Shown one piece after another: positions 36,925 through 44,920 of a stretch of 64,000 nucleotides of DNA (within the stretch, counting starts at the first letter, position 1; each line of letters begins with the position of its first letter). Below the pieces are notes generated by a model, which was not told the DNA's origin, ran no database searches, and saw nothing but the letters and a program-made list of their open reading frames with translations. The translations under genes were made by a program, and so were the position numbers. The stretch lies in assembly GCF_047149785.1 (NCBI RefSeq), contig NZ_BAAGBE010000001.1:62001-126000 (forward strand), read 5' to 3'. Origin of the DNA: Nitrobacter sp047149785. Its GTDB lineage: Bacteria; Pseudomonadota; Alphaproteobacteria; Rhizobiales; Xanthobacteraceae.

Positions 36925-37092
36925 AGAACCTAGTTTCTATTCAGAGCTATTCGACAACAATTGGGCGGTTTAAATTTCTATTTTCGACCGGAATGGCATC
37001 GCTAAGTTTCGCTTTTAGTTTCTACTGGAGGCTCGCTTGTTTCTATTCGGGGCCTGTTAGTTTCGGTTTTTGCCATTTTGTTTCTATCGAAG
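36925..37092 (+). repeat. Iteron-like cluster of GTTTCTATT repeats
   Basis: Seven related copies of a roughly 9-bp motif, all on the + strand and irregularly spaced within 170 bp: GTTTCTATT near 36932, ATTTCTATT near 36974, GTTTCGCTT near 37005, GTTTCTACT near 37018, GTTTCTATT near 37039, GTTTCGGTT near 37060 and GTTTCTATC near 37080. The surrounding DNA is much more AT-rich than the rest of the window. Clustered direct repeats in AT-rich DNA are the pattern of iterons at replication origins or multi-site operators; which applies here is unknown. Confidence 0.55.
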
Positions 37093-37769
37093 CCAGCGTG
37101 GCTTCTCAATCAGACGCCGAGTGCGAAGCTGAACGACGTTGTCGAGCGAAGCTTGACCAGCTCCCCGTCGCCAGTGCTGGAAGCATCGTTGACAATCACT
37201 TCGACCTGCATGGTCCGTCAGTGCGAGCGACCACCGAGGGTGAGGTGTTTAATACCTTTTTGGATTGGCACGTAGACAGACCGAGCGCGCGTCCCGACGC
37301 CGAAACCCCAGCCCAAAACAACAAAGGCCGTAGAATGCGTTTAGAAGCTCACTGGTGAGTCGGTATGCTTGGCGCTACCCAACACCCGCCGGCGAGGAAA
37401 ACGAATCAGCGAGCCTCTGGCACTATTCTGGAGCCCCGACGCTACGGACGACGAATAGACCGACACTCGAACGGGCGCCACGACGCATTCAGAGGCTCCT
37501 CGGTGAGACCAGCCGGCGATTGGCCAGCGATCCCGACGGCTCTTCTACTCGATGGCGAAGCCACTGACCGGGCTGATCGAGCAGAGCCTCGCCATCAATT
37601 CGAAACACCGACAGACTCGGTTCCACTCAAGGACCGAAGGCATGCTAGTTGAGCCTGTTAAGTTCTTATTTCCGAGCTGTCTCCCCCGGAGTGATCTTCA
37701 TGGCCGCGGCACCGGGAGCGGAGCGACCGGGAAGCCGCGGGACAAAAGATACAAGCCGAGAACTCCCAC
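37093..37769. other. Gene-free stretch after the repeat cluster
   Basis: About 680 bp without a supported gene. Frames of 60-100 codons exist on the + strand but overlap each other and show no recognisable domain or good start. Nothing else was recognised. Confidence 0.5.
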
Positions 37770-37856
37770 TGTAACGCTTCCCATACAACTCTCTTACTTA
37801 CTGAAGGATATTAAATATATGGGAAGCGTTACATCTCCGGAGGCAAGGACCTCCGG
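37770..37856. repeat. 16-bp inverted repeat and adjacent hairpin
   Basis: TGTAACGCTTCCCATA (37770-37785) and its exact reverse complement (37818-37833) are separated by a 32-base AT-rich spacer. A second hairpin follows directly: CCGGAGG (37837-37843) and CCTCCGG (37850-37856) around CAAGGA. Both lie just beyond the stop of the - strand gene at 37872. The second could act as its terminator although no long T-run is present. The long spaced repeat looks like a protein binding or origin structure. Confidence 0.6.
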
Positions 37857-37858
37857 TC

Positions 37859-37872
37859 ATAGATACATCTAT
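37859..37872. promoter_or_regulatory. Palindrome ATAGATACATCTAT, copy 1
   Basis: A 14-bp perfect palindrome with a two-base centre, abutting the stop codon of the - strand gene. Related copies are at 38998-39009 and 39161-39170. It is probably a binding site for a regulator encoded nearby; this is an inference. Confidence 0.45.
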
Positions 37873-38870
37873 TAAGAAGCAATTGAGGATTTCGCAGCCT
37901 CCGCGGCTGCTCTCTTCCTTGCCCGGTGGTCATTGACACGTTTCCTAGTTTTGATGCGCTTCCTGGCCAGGACTGGGTCGTCCCCACCAAAGTGGCCAAC
38001 AATGTGCGTGGAAAGTGTGTCGGTCACGGACTTGCAGTGTCCGCTGAACATGCAAGCCTCACACGCAGATGCTGCCCCGTCGTAGGCATGCAAGATCCCG
38101 AAGCAACTTGGGCGCAGCTCATTCATATCGACGGGAGTTGGGATGGCTATCGGTTGCGCCATATTCGCGGCTTCTTCACGGGCCCTTTCAAACCTGGCCG
38201 GTCCAAACTCAAATAGTGCTCGCGCGGCCGGCAATACGTTGTCTTCCAGACACGCCTTCACTATGGCGCCAATCCTCATATGCCGCGCACGAATCTGCTC
38301 AACTACCCAATCCTGGTGGGCGTGCTGTGCTGGTTGGCTTCGGAAGTTCTTTAGGTGGTAATGGGGGAGCTTCGAGGTCATGAATTCCAGGTCGAAACAG
38401 TGTTCACGCCACGCCTCCATTACATGCTCTGCAATGGCTTGCTTGTTTTTCTCGGCATAGAGCTGGTTGGGACGAGCCGGCCTCGTGTAACCCTTGCGGA
38501 GCAGAAACTCCAAGGCGTGATTGCAAAACAGGCCATAAGGAACTCCCAGTTCGTCCGCGAACTGGCGTGCCCTCCAGAAGGAGATGAATTCGGTTTGGCT
38601 GCTGCGCCAATATCCACCCCGTATGGCCAACTTGTGCGAGGCCTCCTCGGTCGAGAAATTCGTGTCCCATTTCCTCTGATATACGGCAACATAATTTCGG
38701 ACAAACTCGTCAGTCGCGGTGAGCGGAGACATAAACCTGTAATCGAACCATTTTGTCCTCATGAGACCACGCTCAGCGATTCCGTCCTTCTTTGAGATCC
38801 GTCGCGCAATGGTCGCACACTTGTTGATGATAATGCGGTTGGCTTTCTCTCGACGATTGGTGTCAGACAT
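37872..38870 (-). CDS. Unknown protein with C-terminal Cys cluster
   Basis: A 332-residue basic protein (opens MSDTNRREKANRIIINKCAT, ends in a Lys/Arg/Ala-rich tail). The middle has FISFWRARQFADELGVPYGL and LEFLLRKGYTRPARPNQLY. Near the C-terminus four cysteines occur as C-x13-C-x2-C-x5-C (CFGILHAYDG ... ACEACMFSGHC), suggesting zinc or iron-sulfur binding. No family is recognised. It is divergent from the 39033 gene across a 162-bp region and close to iteron-like repeats, so a replication or element-control role is possible but unproven. Confidence 0.65.
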   Translation of the reverse strand: MSDTNRREKANRIIINKCATIARRISKKDGIAERGLMRTKWFDYRFMSPLTATDEFVRNYVAVYQRKWDTNFSTEEASHKLAIRGGYWRSSQTEFISFWRARQFADELGVPYGLFCNHALEFLLRKGYTRPARPNQLYAEKNKQAIAEHVMEAWREHCFDLEFMTSKLPHYHLKNFRSQPAQHAHQDWVVEQIRARHMRIGAIVKACLEDNVLPAARALFEFGPARFERAREEAANMAQPIAIPTPVDMNELRPSCFGILHAYDGAASACEACMFSGHCKSVTDTLSTHIVGHFGGDDPVLARKRIKTRKRVNDHRARKRAAAEAAKSSIAS

Positions 38871-38964
38871 GCGCTTTCATTCAGCCCGTGACGGCTGCTC
38901 CTTATTCTCCGGAATTAAAGTCGAGCTGTGAACATAGCGTTTTCGTCGAAGATCTGCCGAGCTC

Positions 38965-39009
38965 TTGACAACTTTTTTAAATCTCCCCAGAGACGGATAG
39001 ATACATCTA
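38965..39009 (+). promoter_or_regulatory. Divergent promoter region with TAGATACATCTA palindrome, copy 2
   Basis: TTGACA at 38965-38970 is a consensus -35 hexamer on the + strand, though no good -10 is evident. TAGATACATCTA at 38998-39009 is a 12-bp palindrome (TAGAT-AC-ATCTA) 23 bp upstream of the 39033 start, a natural place for an operator. Copy 3 (GATACATCTA) is at 39161-39170 inside that gene. Confidence 0.5.
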
Positions 39010-39032
39010 CAACCAGATGATTAGGTTGGTTA

Positions 39033-39503
39033 GTGATGAGTAAGAAACGGGATGCAGCCTATTACGAAAGCCGCCTTAAGAGAGATTTCCCCGCAATCTA
39101 CGCCGATTTGCGCTCGGGTAAGCTAAAGAGCGTCCGCCAAGCCGCGGCTAAAGCTCGGTTGATACATCTACCAGATCGACTCACCGCGATGAAAAGGGAC
39201 TGGAAACTGTCATCTCAGCATCAGCGGTCGGAGTTCCTTAAATGGGTAAGATCAAGCGGTATCGGCGTCAGATCCCGTTCCGCGGGATCGATTGCCGATG
39301 CAGATGGTCGATTGACGTCGCGGGTAATAGCGTTCCTCAACGACTGGTTACGGAAGGAACACCTGACGCCGGGGCAGATTATGAAGCAAATGGGCTACTC
39401 AAACTTCGACTACCGCCTAGCGGAGTCGCTAAAGGGCAAGGTCGGCCTACCATCGGATGTCCTGGAAGCGCTGCGGCGATGGTTAGCCAAAAACGGGTTT
39501 TAG
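39033..39503 (+). CDS. Hypothetical protein, putative DNA-binding
   Basis: A 156-residue very basic protein (MMSKKRDAAYYESRLKRDFP, then LRSGKLKSVRQAAAKARL). Its C-terminal third reads LTPGQIMKQMGYSNFDYRLA and GLPSDVLEALRRWLAKNGF, compatible with small helical DNA-binding domains. No family is named with confidence. It is divergent from the Cys-cluster gene, and the palindromic motif lies both in its promoter and inside its coding sequence, which suggests autoregulation. It precedes the convergent integrase gene. Confidence 0.6.
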   Translation: MMSKKRDAAYYESRLKRDFPAIYADLRSGKLKSVRQAAAKARLIHLPDRLTAMKRDWKLSSQHQRSEFLKWVRSSGIGVRSRSAGSIADADGRLTSRVIAFLNDWLRKEHLTPGQIMKQMGYSNFDYRLAESLKGKVGLPSDVLEALRRWLAKNGF

Positions 39504-39618
39504 TCATGAATGGTCAGTTGGGCATTGGCCAAGGCTAAGTGGAAAAAACCTCTGCCGACCCATTACGCATAGGATTGGATACGTCAAATTGCTTCTAGGA
39601 CTTCGACGATTGAAGGCC

Positions 39619-40608
39619 TTATCCCAGTCGTGCGACCAGATCGACGGCCCTCAGATGCGTGTAGCGCTGCAGCATTTTGAGTTCGCGATGCCCGCTGATC
39701 GCCGAGACTTCGGCGATGTTGAGTCCCTTCTCGAATAGCCGGGAGATCGCCTCGTGGCGCAGATCGTGGAAATGAAAGTCCGACATGCCGGCTCGGACGC
39801 GCAAGTGCTCGAACGCGAGTCTCACAGAGTTACCCGTCATCGGGAACACTCGCTCTTGTTTGGCGCCAGCAGTGCGGAGTTCTTGCAGGGTGCGGACAGC
39901 ACACCGCGACAGAGGAACGTCCCGGCTATCGCCGTTCTTGGTCAGCGGCAAATGTGCGACGCCAAGTTTGAGGTCGACGTGCTCCCAGCGCAGGTCGAGC
40001 AGTTCGCCACGCCGCATCCCGGTTTCGATGGCTATTATAATGAGTGGCTTGAGCAGCGGTGTTCGCCCGCGATCGCAGGCATCGAGCAGGCGCTGCTCCT
40101 CGCCCTTTTTTAGTCGCCGAGTGCGCCCACGTGGGACTGGAGGACGTCGCACCAACTTGACCGGATTGCGCGGGATCCAGAGGCCCCATTCGCGGGACGC
40201 TATCTCGAGGGCGTGCGAAATCGTATTGAGCTCGCGAACGATCGTCGCCGGCGCCACCGTCTTGAGCCGCTCGTCGCGATAGGTCGCGACATCTGAGCTG
40301 GTCAGCTTTGCCAGCGTTCGGTGCGCTATGGGGCAGCGCAATATTGAGTTAATTCGCGATTTCTCGGATACGGCCCCGCGCTTGGTAGGTGTCACCTCAG
40401 CGCAGTAGCGCGTCAGTAGCTCGCCCAGCGTCGTTTTTTCGGCAGCGCGCGTGTCAGCGACCCACCCACTCCTGTCAGCTTCCGCTTCGAGATCGCGGGC
40501 CCAACGTTCTGCATCAGCGCGCTTGTCGAACGACTTGGCCCGTGGGGGCACGCCACGACGTCGGACCTGAGCCTGCCATCGACCTCGTAGTTTGCGGATT
40601 GTCGCCAT
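39619..40608 (-). CDS. Tyrosine-type site-specific integrase
   Basis: A 329-residue phage-type integrase. It has an N-terminal arm-binding/SAM-like domain (MATIRKLRGRWQAQVRRRGV) and a C-terminal catalytic domain with the first Arg in ETGMRRGELLDLRW, the H-x-x-R box in FHDLRHEA, the second His in SGHREL and the nucleophile Tyr in MLQRYTHL. All catalytic residues are present. It is probably the integrase of the 28672-40833 island: the right candidate att copy lies 200 bp upstream of its start. Phage/ICE-type integrases of this size usually target tRNA genes. Confidence 0.92.
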   Translation of the reverse strand: MATIRKLRGRWQAQVRRRGVPPRAKSFDKRADAERWARDLEAEADRSGWVADTRAAEKTTLGELLTRYCAEVTPTKRGAVSEKSRINSILRCPIAHRTLAKLTSSDVATYRDERLKTVAPATIVRELNTISHALEIASREWGLWIPRNPVKLVRRPPVPRGRTRRLKKGEEQRLLDACDRGRTPLLKPLIIIAIETGMRRGELLDLRWEHVDLKLGVAHLPLTKNGDSRDVPLSRCAVRTLQELRTAGAKQERVFPMTGNSVRLAFEHLRVRAGMSDFHFHDLRHEAISRLFEKGLNIAEVSAISGHRELKMLQRYTHLRAVDLVARLG

Positions 40609-41045
40609 CGTCTGCCGCTCAAATCACTCTTGTTTACTGAGTGAAGGACGCCAGCGACTCGGTGCCAAGGACTATCCCGCAGCGGTGCAGAAATATCTGG
40701 CTGTGCCGCTTCTGTGCCTATTTCGAGCCACACCAGGAGCGAGGACTCAGAAAGACCTTTCGGATCAAGGACGTCCGAGTGTCGTTAGCGAGTAGCGCTG
40801 TCGAGAGGCGTTGCCGTGACGAGGCAACGCTCTGTCAGTTCATTCAGCGAGCTGCCCACAGTCTGTAAATGACTATTTCCGCGACATGGGCGTGGAGATC
40901 AGTCAGGGTGAACTTTCATCTTCCGGCTTGGCATCACCGATCCATTCCAATAAGCCGGATACTTGGATGAGCAGTTCACATACTACCGGTGCACAAGGCA
41001 CATGAGCCAATTCGTGAGGAGGTCGAGGCCGTTCTGTTCTCGGGA
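40609..41045. other. Gene-free att-containing stretch
   Basis: About 440 bp between the integrase start and the next gene. It holds the right candidate att repeat (40808-40833). No gene is supported. Confidence 0.5.
40808..40833. repeat. Candidate att site, right copy
   Basis: GCGTTGC, eight bases, then GGCAACGCTCT, the same pattern and orientation as 28672-28697. Here the stem is GCGTTGCC/GGCAACGC around a seven-base loop, which mimics a tRNA anticodon arm. On the - strand GCTC and GAGC further out imitate a D-arm, but the rest is not a tRNA. Location beside the integrase promoter is typical of attP-derived sequence. Confidence 0.5.
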
Positions 41046-41840
41046 TTATGAGCGCTCTTGCGTATTGACGACCGCCATGTTCAAGCCATCTCTGCTCGCC
41101 CGCTTTGGATAAGACCATTCCGGTAGCTTAAGTTCGTCCGGAATGATCAATTCATCACTTAGCGGGGGCTGACTGTTCGGGCGGGATCGAAGGAGTGCCT
41201 TCCGGTTCTCAAGTCGGGTGACTTCGAGAGCCAACACCTTCACGGTCTGAATAGGGAACACGTATTTGCTTACGTAAGGTTTCGGGTCAGTGCCGAGCTT
41301 CTCGCAATGTGCCAGTTCCAAAATTCGATAATGGGCACAAACTCTCGAAAGATAGGGCTGCAATTTCAAATCGACCATTTTGGCGTTCTTGACAATGAAT
41401 TTCCTGAGCTCAGCTGCATTGGCCACTAGTTCGTCAACCAACGTCTTTTGATCTTGAGGAAGCGCGCGCAACCACTCACGATCAAAGAGCTTTTCGACGA
41501 GTAGGAAGGTGGATGAGTCCGTTTGTCTGCTGCGCAAATCCCTCGATAGCAAGGCATTCGTCTCCGACATCCGCGTGAACGGACCATAGAAACGATCTAG
41601 CTTCTCCTGAATCTCTTTTATTTCTAGCTCGTTAGCCTTTTGCCAAATCGTCGCTTCATTGTTTAGCTGTGAGACGCGAAGTGTCTTTGAATTCATTATC
41701 GCGCTAGCTATCAGCGCAACAATTCCGACCAATGCACTGCCTACAGGCGAAACCACCGTAGCGATGTCTTTTGCCGTCCAAACGTCGCTGGCCGAAGTGA
41801 CTGCCTTAGCAGTTTCTATAAATGCTCCTCCAATAGACAT
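41046..41840 (-). CDS. Membrane-anchored hypothetical protein
   Basis: A 264-residue protein with an N-terminal hydrophobic segment (SPVGSALVGIVALIASAIMN, residues about 31-50) and a long helical region. The C-terminal part contains LQPYLSRVCAHYRILELAHC. It starts three bases after the stop of the PP-loop gene, so the two form an operon. No family is recognised. The layout of one membrane helix plus a helical cytoplasmic domain resembles effector components of two-gene toxin or defence systems; this is an inference. Confidence 0.65.
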   Translation of the reverse strand: MSIGGAFIETAKAVTSASDVWTAKDIATVVSPVGSALVGIVALIASAIMNSKTLRVSQLNNEATIWQKANELEIKEIQEKLDRFYGPFTRMSETNALLSRDLRSRQTDSSTFLLVEKLFDREWLRALPQDQKTLVDELVANAAELRKFIVKNAKMVDLKLQPYLSRVCAHYRILELAHCEKLGTDPKPYVSKYVFPIQTVKVLALEVTRLENRKALLRSRPNSQPPLSDELIIPDELKLPEWSYPKRASRDGLNMAVVNTQERS

Positions 41841-41843
41841 GAC

Positions 41844-42779
41844 TTACTCCGTTAGGACGGATTGGTCGGTAAAACACCCGCAGCCACCATAGTCCGAGTC
41901 GCCGGTGGCATTGTTGCCGTCTTTCTCAAAGCGCTCTCTGAAGGCGCGCAGTGTGAGCGGTCGTTTTCTATTTCCATTTCGTCGATCTGCGAGAATGGAG
42001 ACGTCTTTTTTCAGATATGCCCTTATCTCTTGCTCTTTCTGCTCATGATAAGAATATACGTCGGGCAATGTCTGCAAAAGAAGACGATAATGGGCGTGAC
42101 CCGCCTTAATGCAGAAGCCGAAGCAATTATTGTGACTAAAGCCGAGTGAGTATAGCCTGGGCGGCGCGATGTTCTCGCCTTGCATCAATTCCATGATGTC
42201 CCACTTTGCCATCCACGGTTCTGAACAAAGTGGAGCCTCATATCTCCAACCTTCTAAGGCACGTCTCGGACCGAGGCCGCCACCAGAGCCGTCATCGAAA
42301 CGGTGCGCTTCCGTAAAATCGATCCCCACGTAACAAATGGTGTTGTGGGGATCGCAATTCTTAGTCAGCCATCGATCCGCTTCGCGGCGCTTGAGAATTT
42401 TGCTGCAAGGATCGCGCCGACTGTTGCCGAGAAACCTTTCGTCAAAAAAGACATCCCAGACATCGCGCCCGTCCTTGAGCCAAATAAGCTGGGGCATGTG
42501 CACACTCACTTGCGCACGCAATTCGTGCAGATAGAGCCGCCACTTGGATCGATCGCGGAAGTCAGGAAACTCCGTGTGTGATGGGACGTTCATCTTGTCC
42601 GCGAGGTCGAGGCCAAAAACGTTCGCCGCCCCTTCAATCAAGAAGCGATACGCATCTGGGTCTTCCATCAGCGTGTCGGTAAATAGAAGACGTAAGTCTT
42701 TGAGGCCGAAACGTTTGGCGACGACCTTTGCAGCGGCCCAGGAGCCTGCACCCGCACTGAACATTACAATATGCTGCAT
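41844..42779 (-). CDS. PP-loop (PAPS-reductase-like) protein
   Basis: A 311-residue protein starting at ATG 42779 (MQHIVMFSAGAGSW). SAGAGS (residues 8-13) is a variant of the SGGxDS PP-loop that binds ATP pyrophosphate in the PAPS reductase/ATP pyrophosphatase superfamily. Further cysteines occur in DPCSKILKR, NNCFGFC and GGCGCF near the C-terminus and could bind an iron-sulfur cluster. The superfamily includes sulfur-transfer enzymes acting on tRNA or DNA (for example DndC). The substrate is not predictable. It is co-transcribed with the membrane protein gene downstream. Confidence 0.75.
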   Translation of the reverse strand: MQHIVMFSAGAGSWAAAKVVAKRFGLKDLRLLFTDTLMEDPDAYRFLIEGAANVFGLDLADKMNVPSHTEFPDFRDRSKWRLYLHELRAQVSVHMPQLIWLKDGRDVWDVFFDERFLGNSRRDPCSKILKRREADRWLTKNCDPHNTICYVGIDFTEAHRFDDGSGGGLGPRRALEGWRYEAPLCSEPWMAKWDIMELMQGENIAPPRLYSLGFSHNNCFGFCIKAGHAHYRLLLQTLPDVYSYHEQKEQEIRAYLKKDVSILADRRNGNRKRPLTLRAFRERFEKDGNNATGDSDYGGCGCFTDQSVLTE

Positions 42780-42912
42780 ACGAATTATCACCGCTAAGCG
42801 TATAACGTGGCCCGGGCGTGCCTTTGAAGTCGAAAACACGTCGGGGACGCTGCACCAAGCTCAAATTCAAAGGGGTTTGCAACGACACCGGTCCAGCTTC
42901 GGAGGGCAATGG

Positions 42913-44715
42913 TCATGCAGCCAACCTCGGAACGACTTGTTCTATCAATCGTAGGAATTGGTTGCTGGTCGCCCCCGCAACCATTGATATCGGCGATTCC
43001 CCGCTTTGAGGAGTGTCGGGTCCATTTCGCAGGGATCGGGTGTTGTGCTTCCCCGCAACCACCGATACCGACACTCCCGTGAGCCCGGCTCCGGGAGTGT
43101 CGTTTTTTCTACCTTTTCCAATGGCTTGGCGCTCGGTCCATTCGAGAATGGTCCGCAGTTCGCCATGCAGCGTGGCAAGAATTTCGCCCCGTTTCGGCCC
43201 CGGCGTCAGCACGATCCTCTCGATTAGCATCCGCAAAGCCTCCGCCGCCTGCTGCCGTTCGTTGGGACGGTTCAGGGCTTTGGTCAGAATCGTAACCTTC
43301 CTCGCATAAATCGCCGAGGCCGAGGGCAGCCGGTCCGGCGCGTCCTCTGGCACGTTGGTCAAAAGCTCCGTCAACTCCTTCTTGCGGTCCTCCAGCGCAT
43401 CCATCGCAACTTTCATAGATGGTTGATACATGCCCTCCTTGATGGCCTCGATGATGCCACGGATCTGCTTCTCGACCCTCATCAGTTCCGCCTTCCACGA
43501 GTCGCTGTTGGAGCGGCGTTCACGGTTCAGCCGGTTGGTCTCTTCGGCGCAGGCGCGCATCGCCTCAGCGGCGACTTCCGGGGCCATCATCCGGTCCTTG
43601 AGGCCGGCCAGCACGCGGCGTTCCAGTTCCTTGCGCGGAATGGTGCGCGTGTTGGAACAGGTGCCGTTGCTGATACGATTCGAGCAGGCGAAGCGATCCG
43701 CACCGCGCAGCGAGTAGGGACCGCCACAGCAGCCGCAGAAGATCAGACCTGACAATAGCGACCTCGGGCGATGCGCGCTGTTCAACCGGCTCTTCCTGTG
43801 ATGCTCGCGCACGGCTTCCGTGACGTTCACGAACTTTTCGGCGATCTCGCCTTGACGCTTGCGAACTGCCTGCCAGAGTTTGTCATCGACAATGCGCAGT
43901 TCAGGCACCTCGGTCGTGATCCAGGCGCTCTCCGGGTTGAGCCGCGACACCCGCCTTCCGGTGGACGGGTCCTTGAGGTAGCGCAGCCGGTTCCAGATCA
44001 GCCTTCCGATATAAAGCTCGTTGTTCACGAGACCTGTCCCGCGCTTGACGTGCCCCCGGATCGTCGTGTCTTTCCAGAGCTTACCGTTTGGGCCGGGCAC
44101 GCCTTCCTCGTTCAGGGTCCGCGCAATGGTGTGTGGCCCAACGCCGGCGGCGAATTCGCGAAAAATACGGCGCACGAGATTGGCTTCGGCCTCGTCGATC
44201 TCGCGGTCGCCGCGGATCGGCTCGCCACGCGCATCGAGTTGCTTCACCACCTTGTAGCCGTAGCAGAGCCCGCCGCCCGACTTGCCTTCCTCAACCCGGC
44301 CACGGATGCCGCGATGGGTCTTGGCGGCGAGGTCCTTGAGAAACAGCGCGTTCATCGTGCCCTTGAGGCCGACATGCAACTCGCTGATCTCACCCTCGGA
44401 CAGCGTGACGATCGGCACGCCCGCAAATTTGAGATGCTTGAACAGCGTCGCGACATCGGCCTGGTCGCGGCTGATCCGGTCCAACGCCTCTGCCATCACC
44501 ACATCGAACTGGCCCGCCTGCGCATCCTGTAACAGCATCTGGACGCCGGGCCGCAGGATCATGCTCGCGCCGGAAATGCCCGCGTCCTTGTAGACGCCCA
44601 CCACCTTCCACTTCTCCCGCTTCGCCTGCTCGCGGCAGATGCGGAGTTGGTCCTCGATCGATGCGTCGCGCTGATTGTCGGAGGAATAGCGGGCATAGAG
44701 GGCAACGCGGGCCAT
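42913..44715 (-). CDS. Large serine recombinase
   Basis: A 600-residue large serine recombinase. The start is ATG 44715 (MARVALYARYSSDNQRDASI) with GGAGTG upstream; a TTG seven codons earlier is unlikely. The resolvase domain carries the nucleophile Ser in ARYSSDNQ and the LDRISRDQADVA helix. A recombinase domain follows (IDEAEANLVRRIFREFAAGV), then a zinc ribbon (FCGCCGGPYSLRG ... FACSNRISNGTC) and a coiled coil. The last 60 codons run through two tRNA-end-like repeats and a terminator-like hairpin, so the natural C-terminus may have been shorter before integration. It mediates integration and excision of a mobile element. Confidence 0.92.
   Translation of the reverse strand: MARVALYARYSSDNQRDASIEDQLRICREQAKREKWKVVGVYKDAGISGASMILRPGVQMLLQDAQAGQFDVVMAEALDRISRDQADVATLFKHLKFAGVPIVTLSEGEISELHVGLKGTMNALFLKDLAAKTHRGIRGRVEEGKSGGGLCYGYKVVKQLDARGEPIRGDREIDEAEANLVRRIFREFAAGVGPHTIARTLNEEGVPGPNGKLWKDTTIRGHVKRGTGLVNNELYIGRLIWNRLRYLKDPSTGRRVSRLNPESAWITTEVPELRIVDDKLWQAVRKRQGEIAEKFVNVTEAVREHHRKSRLNSAHRPRSLLSGLIFCGCCGGPYSLRGADRFACSNRISNGTCSNTRTIPRKELERRVLAGLKDRMMAPEVAAEAMRACAEETNRLNRERRSNSDSWKAELMRVEKQIRGIIEAIKEGMYQPSMKVAMDALEDRKKELTELLTNVPEDAPDRLPSASAIYARKVTILTKALNRPNERQQAAEALRMLIERIVLTPGPKRGEILATLHGELRTILEWTERQAIGKGRKNDTPGAGLTGVSVSVVAGKHNTRSLRNGPDTPQSGESPISMVAGATSNQFLRLIEQVVPRLAA
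42973..42992. repeat. CCCCGCAACCA repeat, copy 1 (tRNA 3'-end-like)
   Basis: CCCCGCAACCATTGATATCG matches copy 2 (43051-43070) at 17 of 20 positions. CCCCGCAACCA is the 3' acceptor end plus CCA of initiator tRNA-Met in many bacteria. It probably marks recombinase att sequence; no full tRNA is present. Confidence 0.5.
43051..43070. repeat. CCCCGCAACCA repeat, copy 2 (tRNA 3'-end-like)
   Basis: CCCCGCAACCACCGATACCG, direct repeat of 42973-42992, 58 bp apart. It leads directly into the terminator-like hairpin at 43069-43108. Confidence 0.5.
43069..43108 (+). terminator. Rho-independent terminator-like hairpin
   Basis: CGACACTCCCG (43069-43079) and CGGGAGTGTCG (43092-43102) form a perfect 11-bp stem with a loop that itself pairs, followed by six T residues on the + strand. 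It terminates rightward transcription in principle, but it lies inside the C-terminal codons of the - strand recombinase gene. That is odd and suggests host sequence was fused to the gene. Confidence 0.65.
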
Positions 44716-44728
44716 GGGCGCACTCCGT

Positions 44729-44902
44729 TCAGGCAACTTTATCGAACCGGCTAGGCCGGATCAGAACCTCGGCCGAGATGCCGAGACGGTCATGCAACTG
44801 CCGGATCATCTCGATCGACAGGCTCCGCTTGCGGTTCAGCACGTCCGGCACCCGGTTGCGCGGTCCGATCATCGGCTCCAGGTCTTTCCGGCTAAGGCCC
44901 TG
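44729..44902 (-). pseudogene. HigA-type antitoxin fragment (HTH C-terminal part)
   Basis: The - strand reads GLSRKDLEPMIGPRNRVPDV followed by LNRKRSLSIEMIRQLHDRLG and ISAEVLIRPSRFDKVA before a TGA. This is the helix-turn-helix region of HigA/COG5499-type antitoxins. An in-frame TAG lies directly upstream at about 44903, where unrelated sequence begins, so the N-terminus and the partner toxin are missing. Its end lies 14 bp before the recombinase start and carries the recombinase ribosome binding site. Confidence 0.75.
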
Positions 44903-44920
44903 CTACACGGGGCTGGAGCC

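Noticed and set aside
36925..37092. CRISPR array
   Set aside because: The repeats are about 9 bp, imperfect and irregularly spaced, with no unique spacers of constant length. No cas gene is present.
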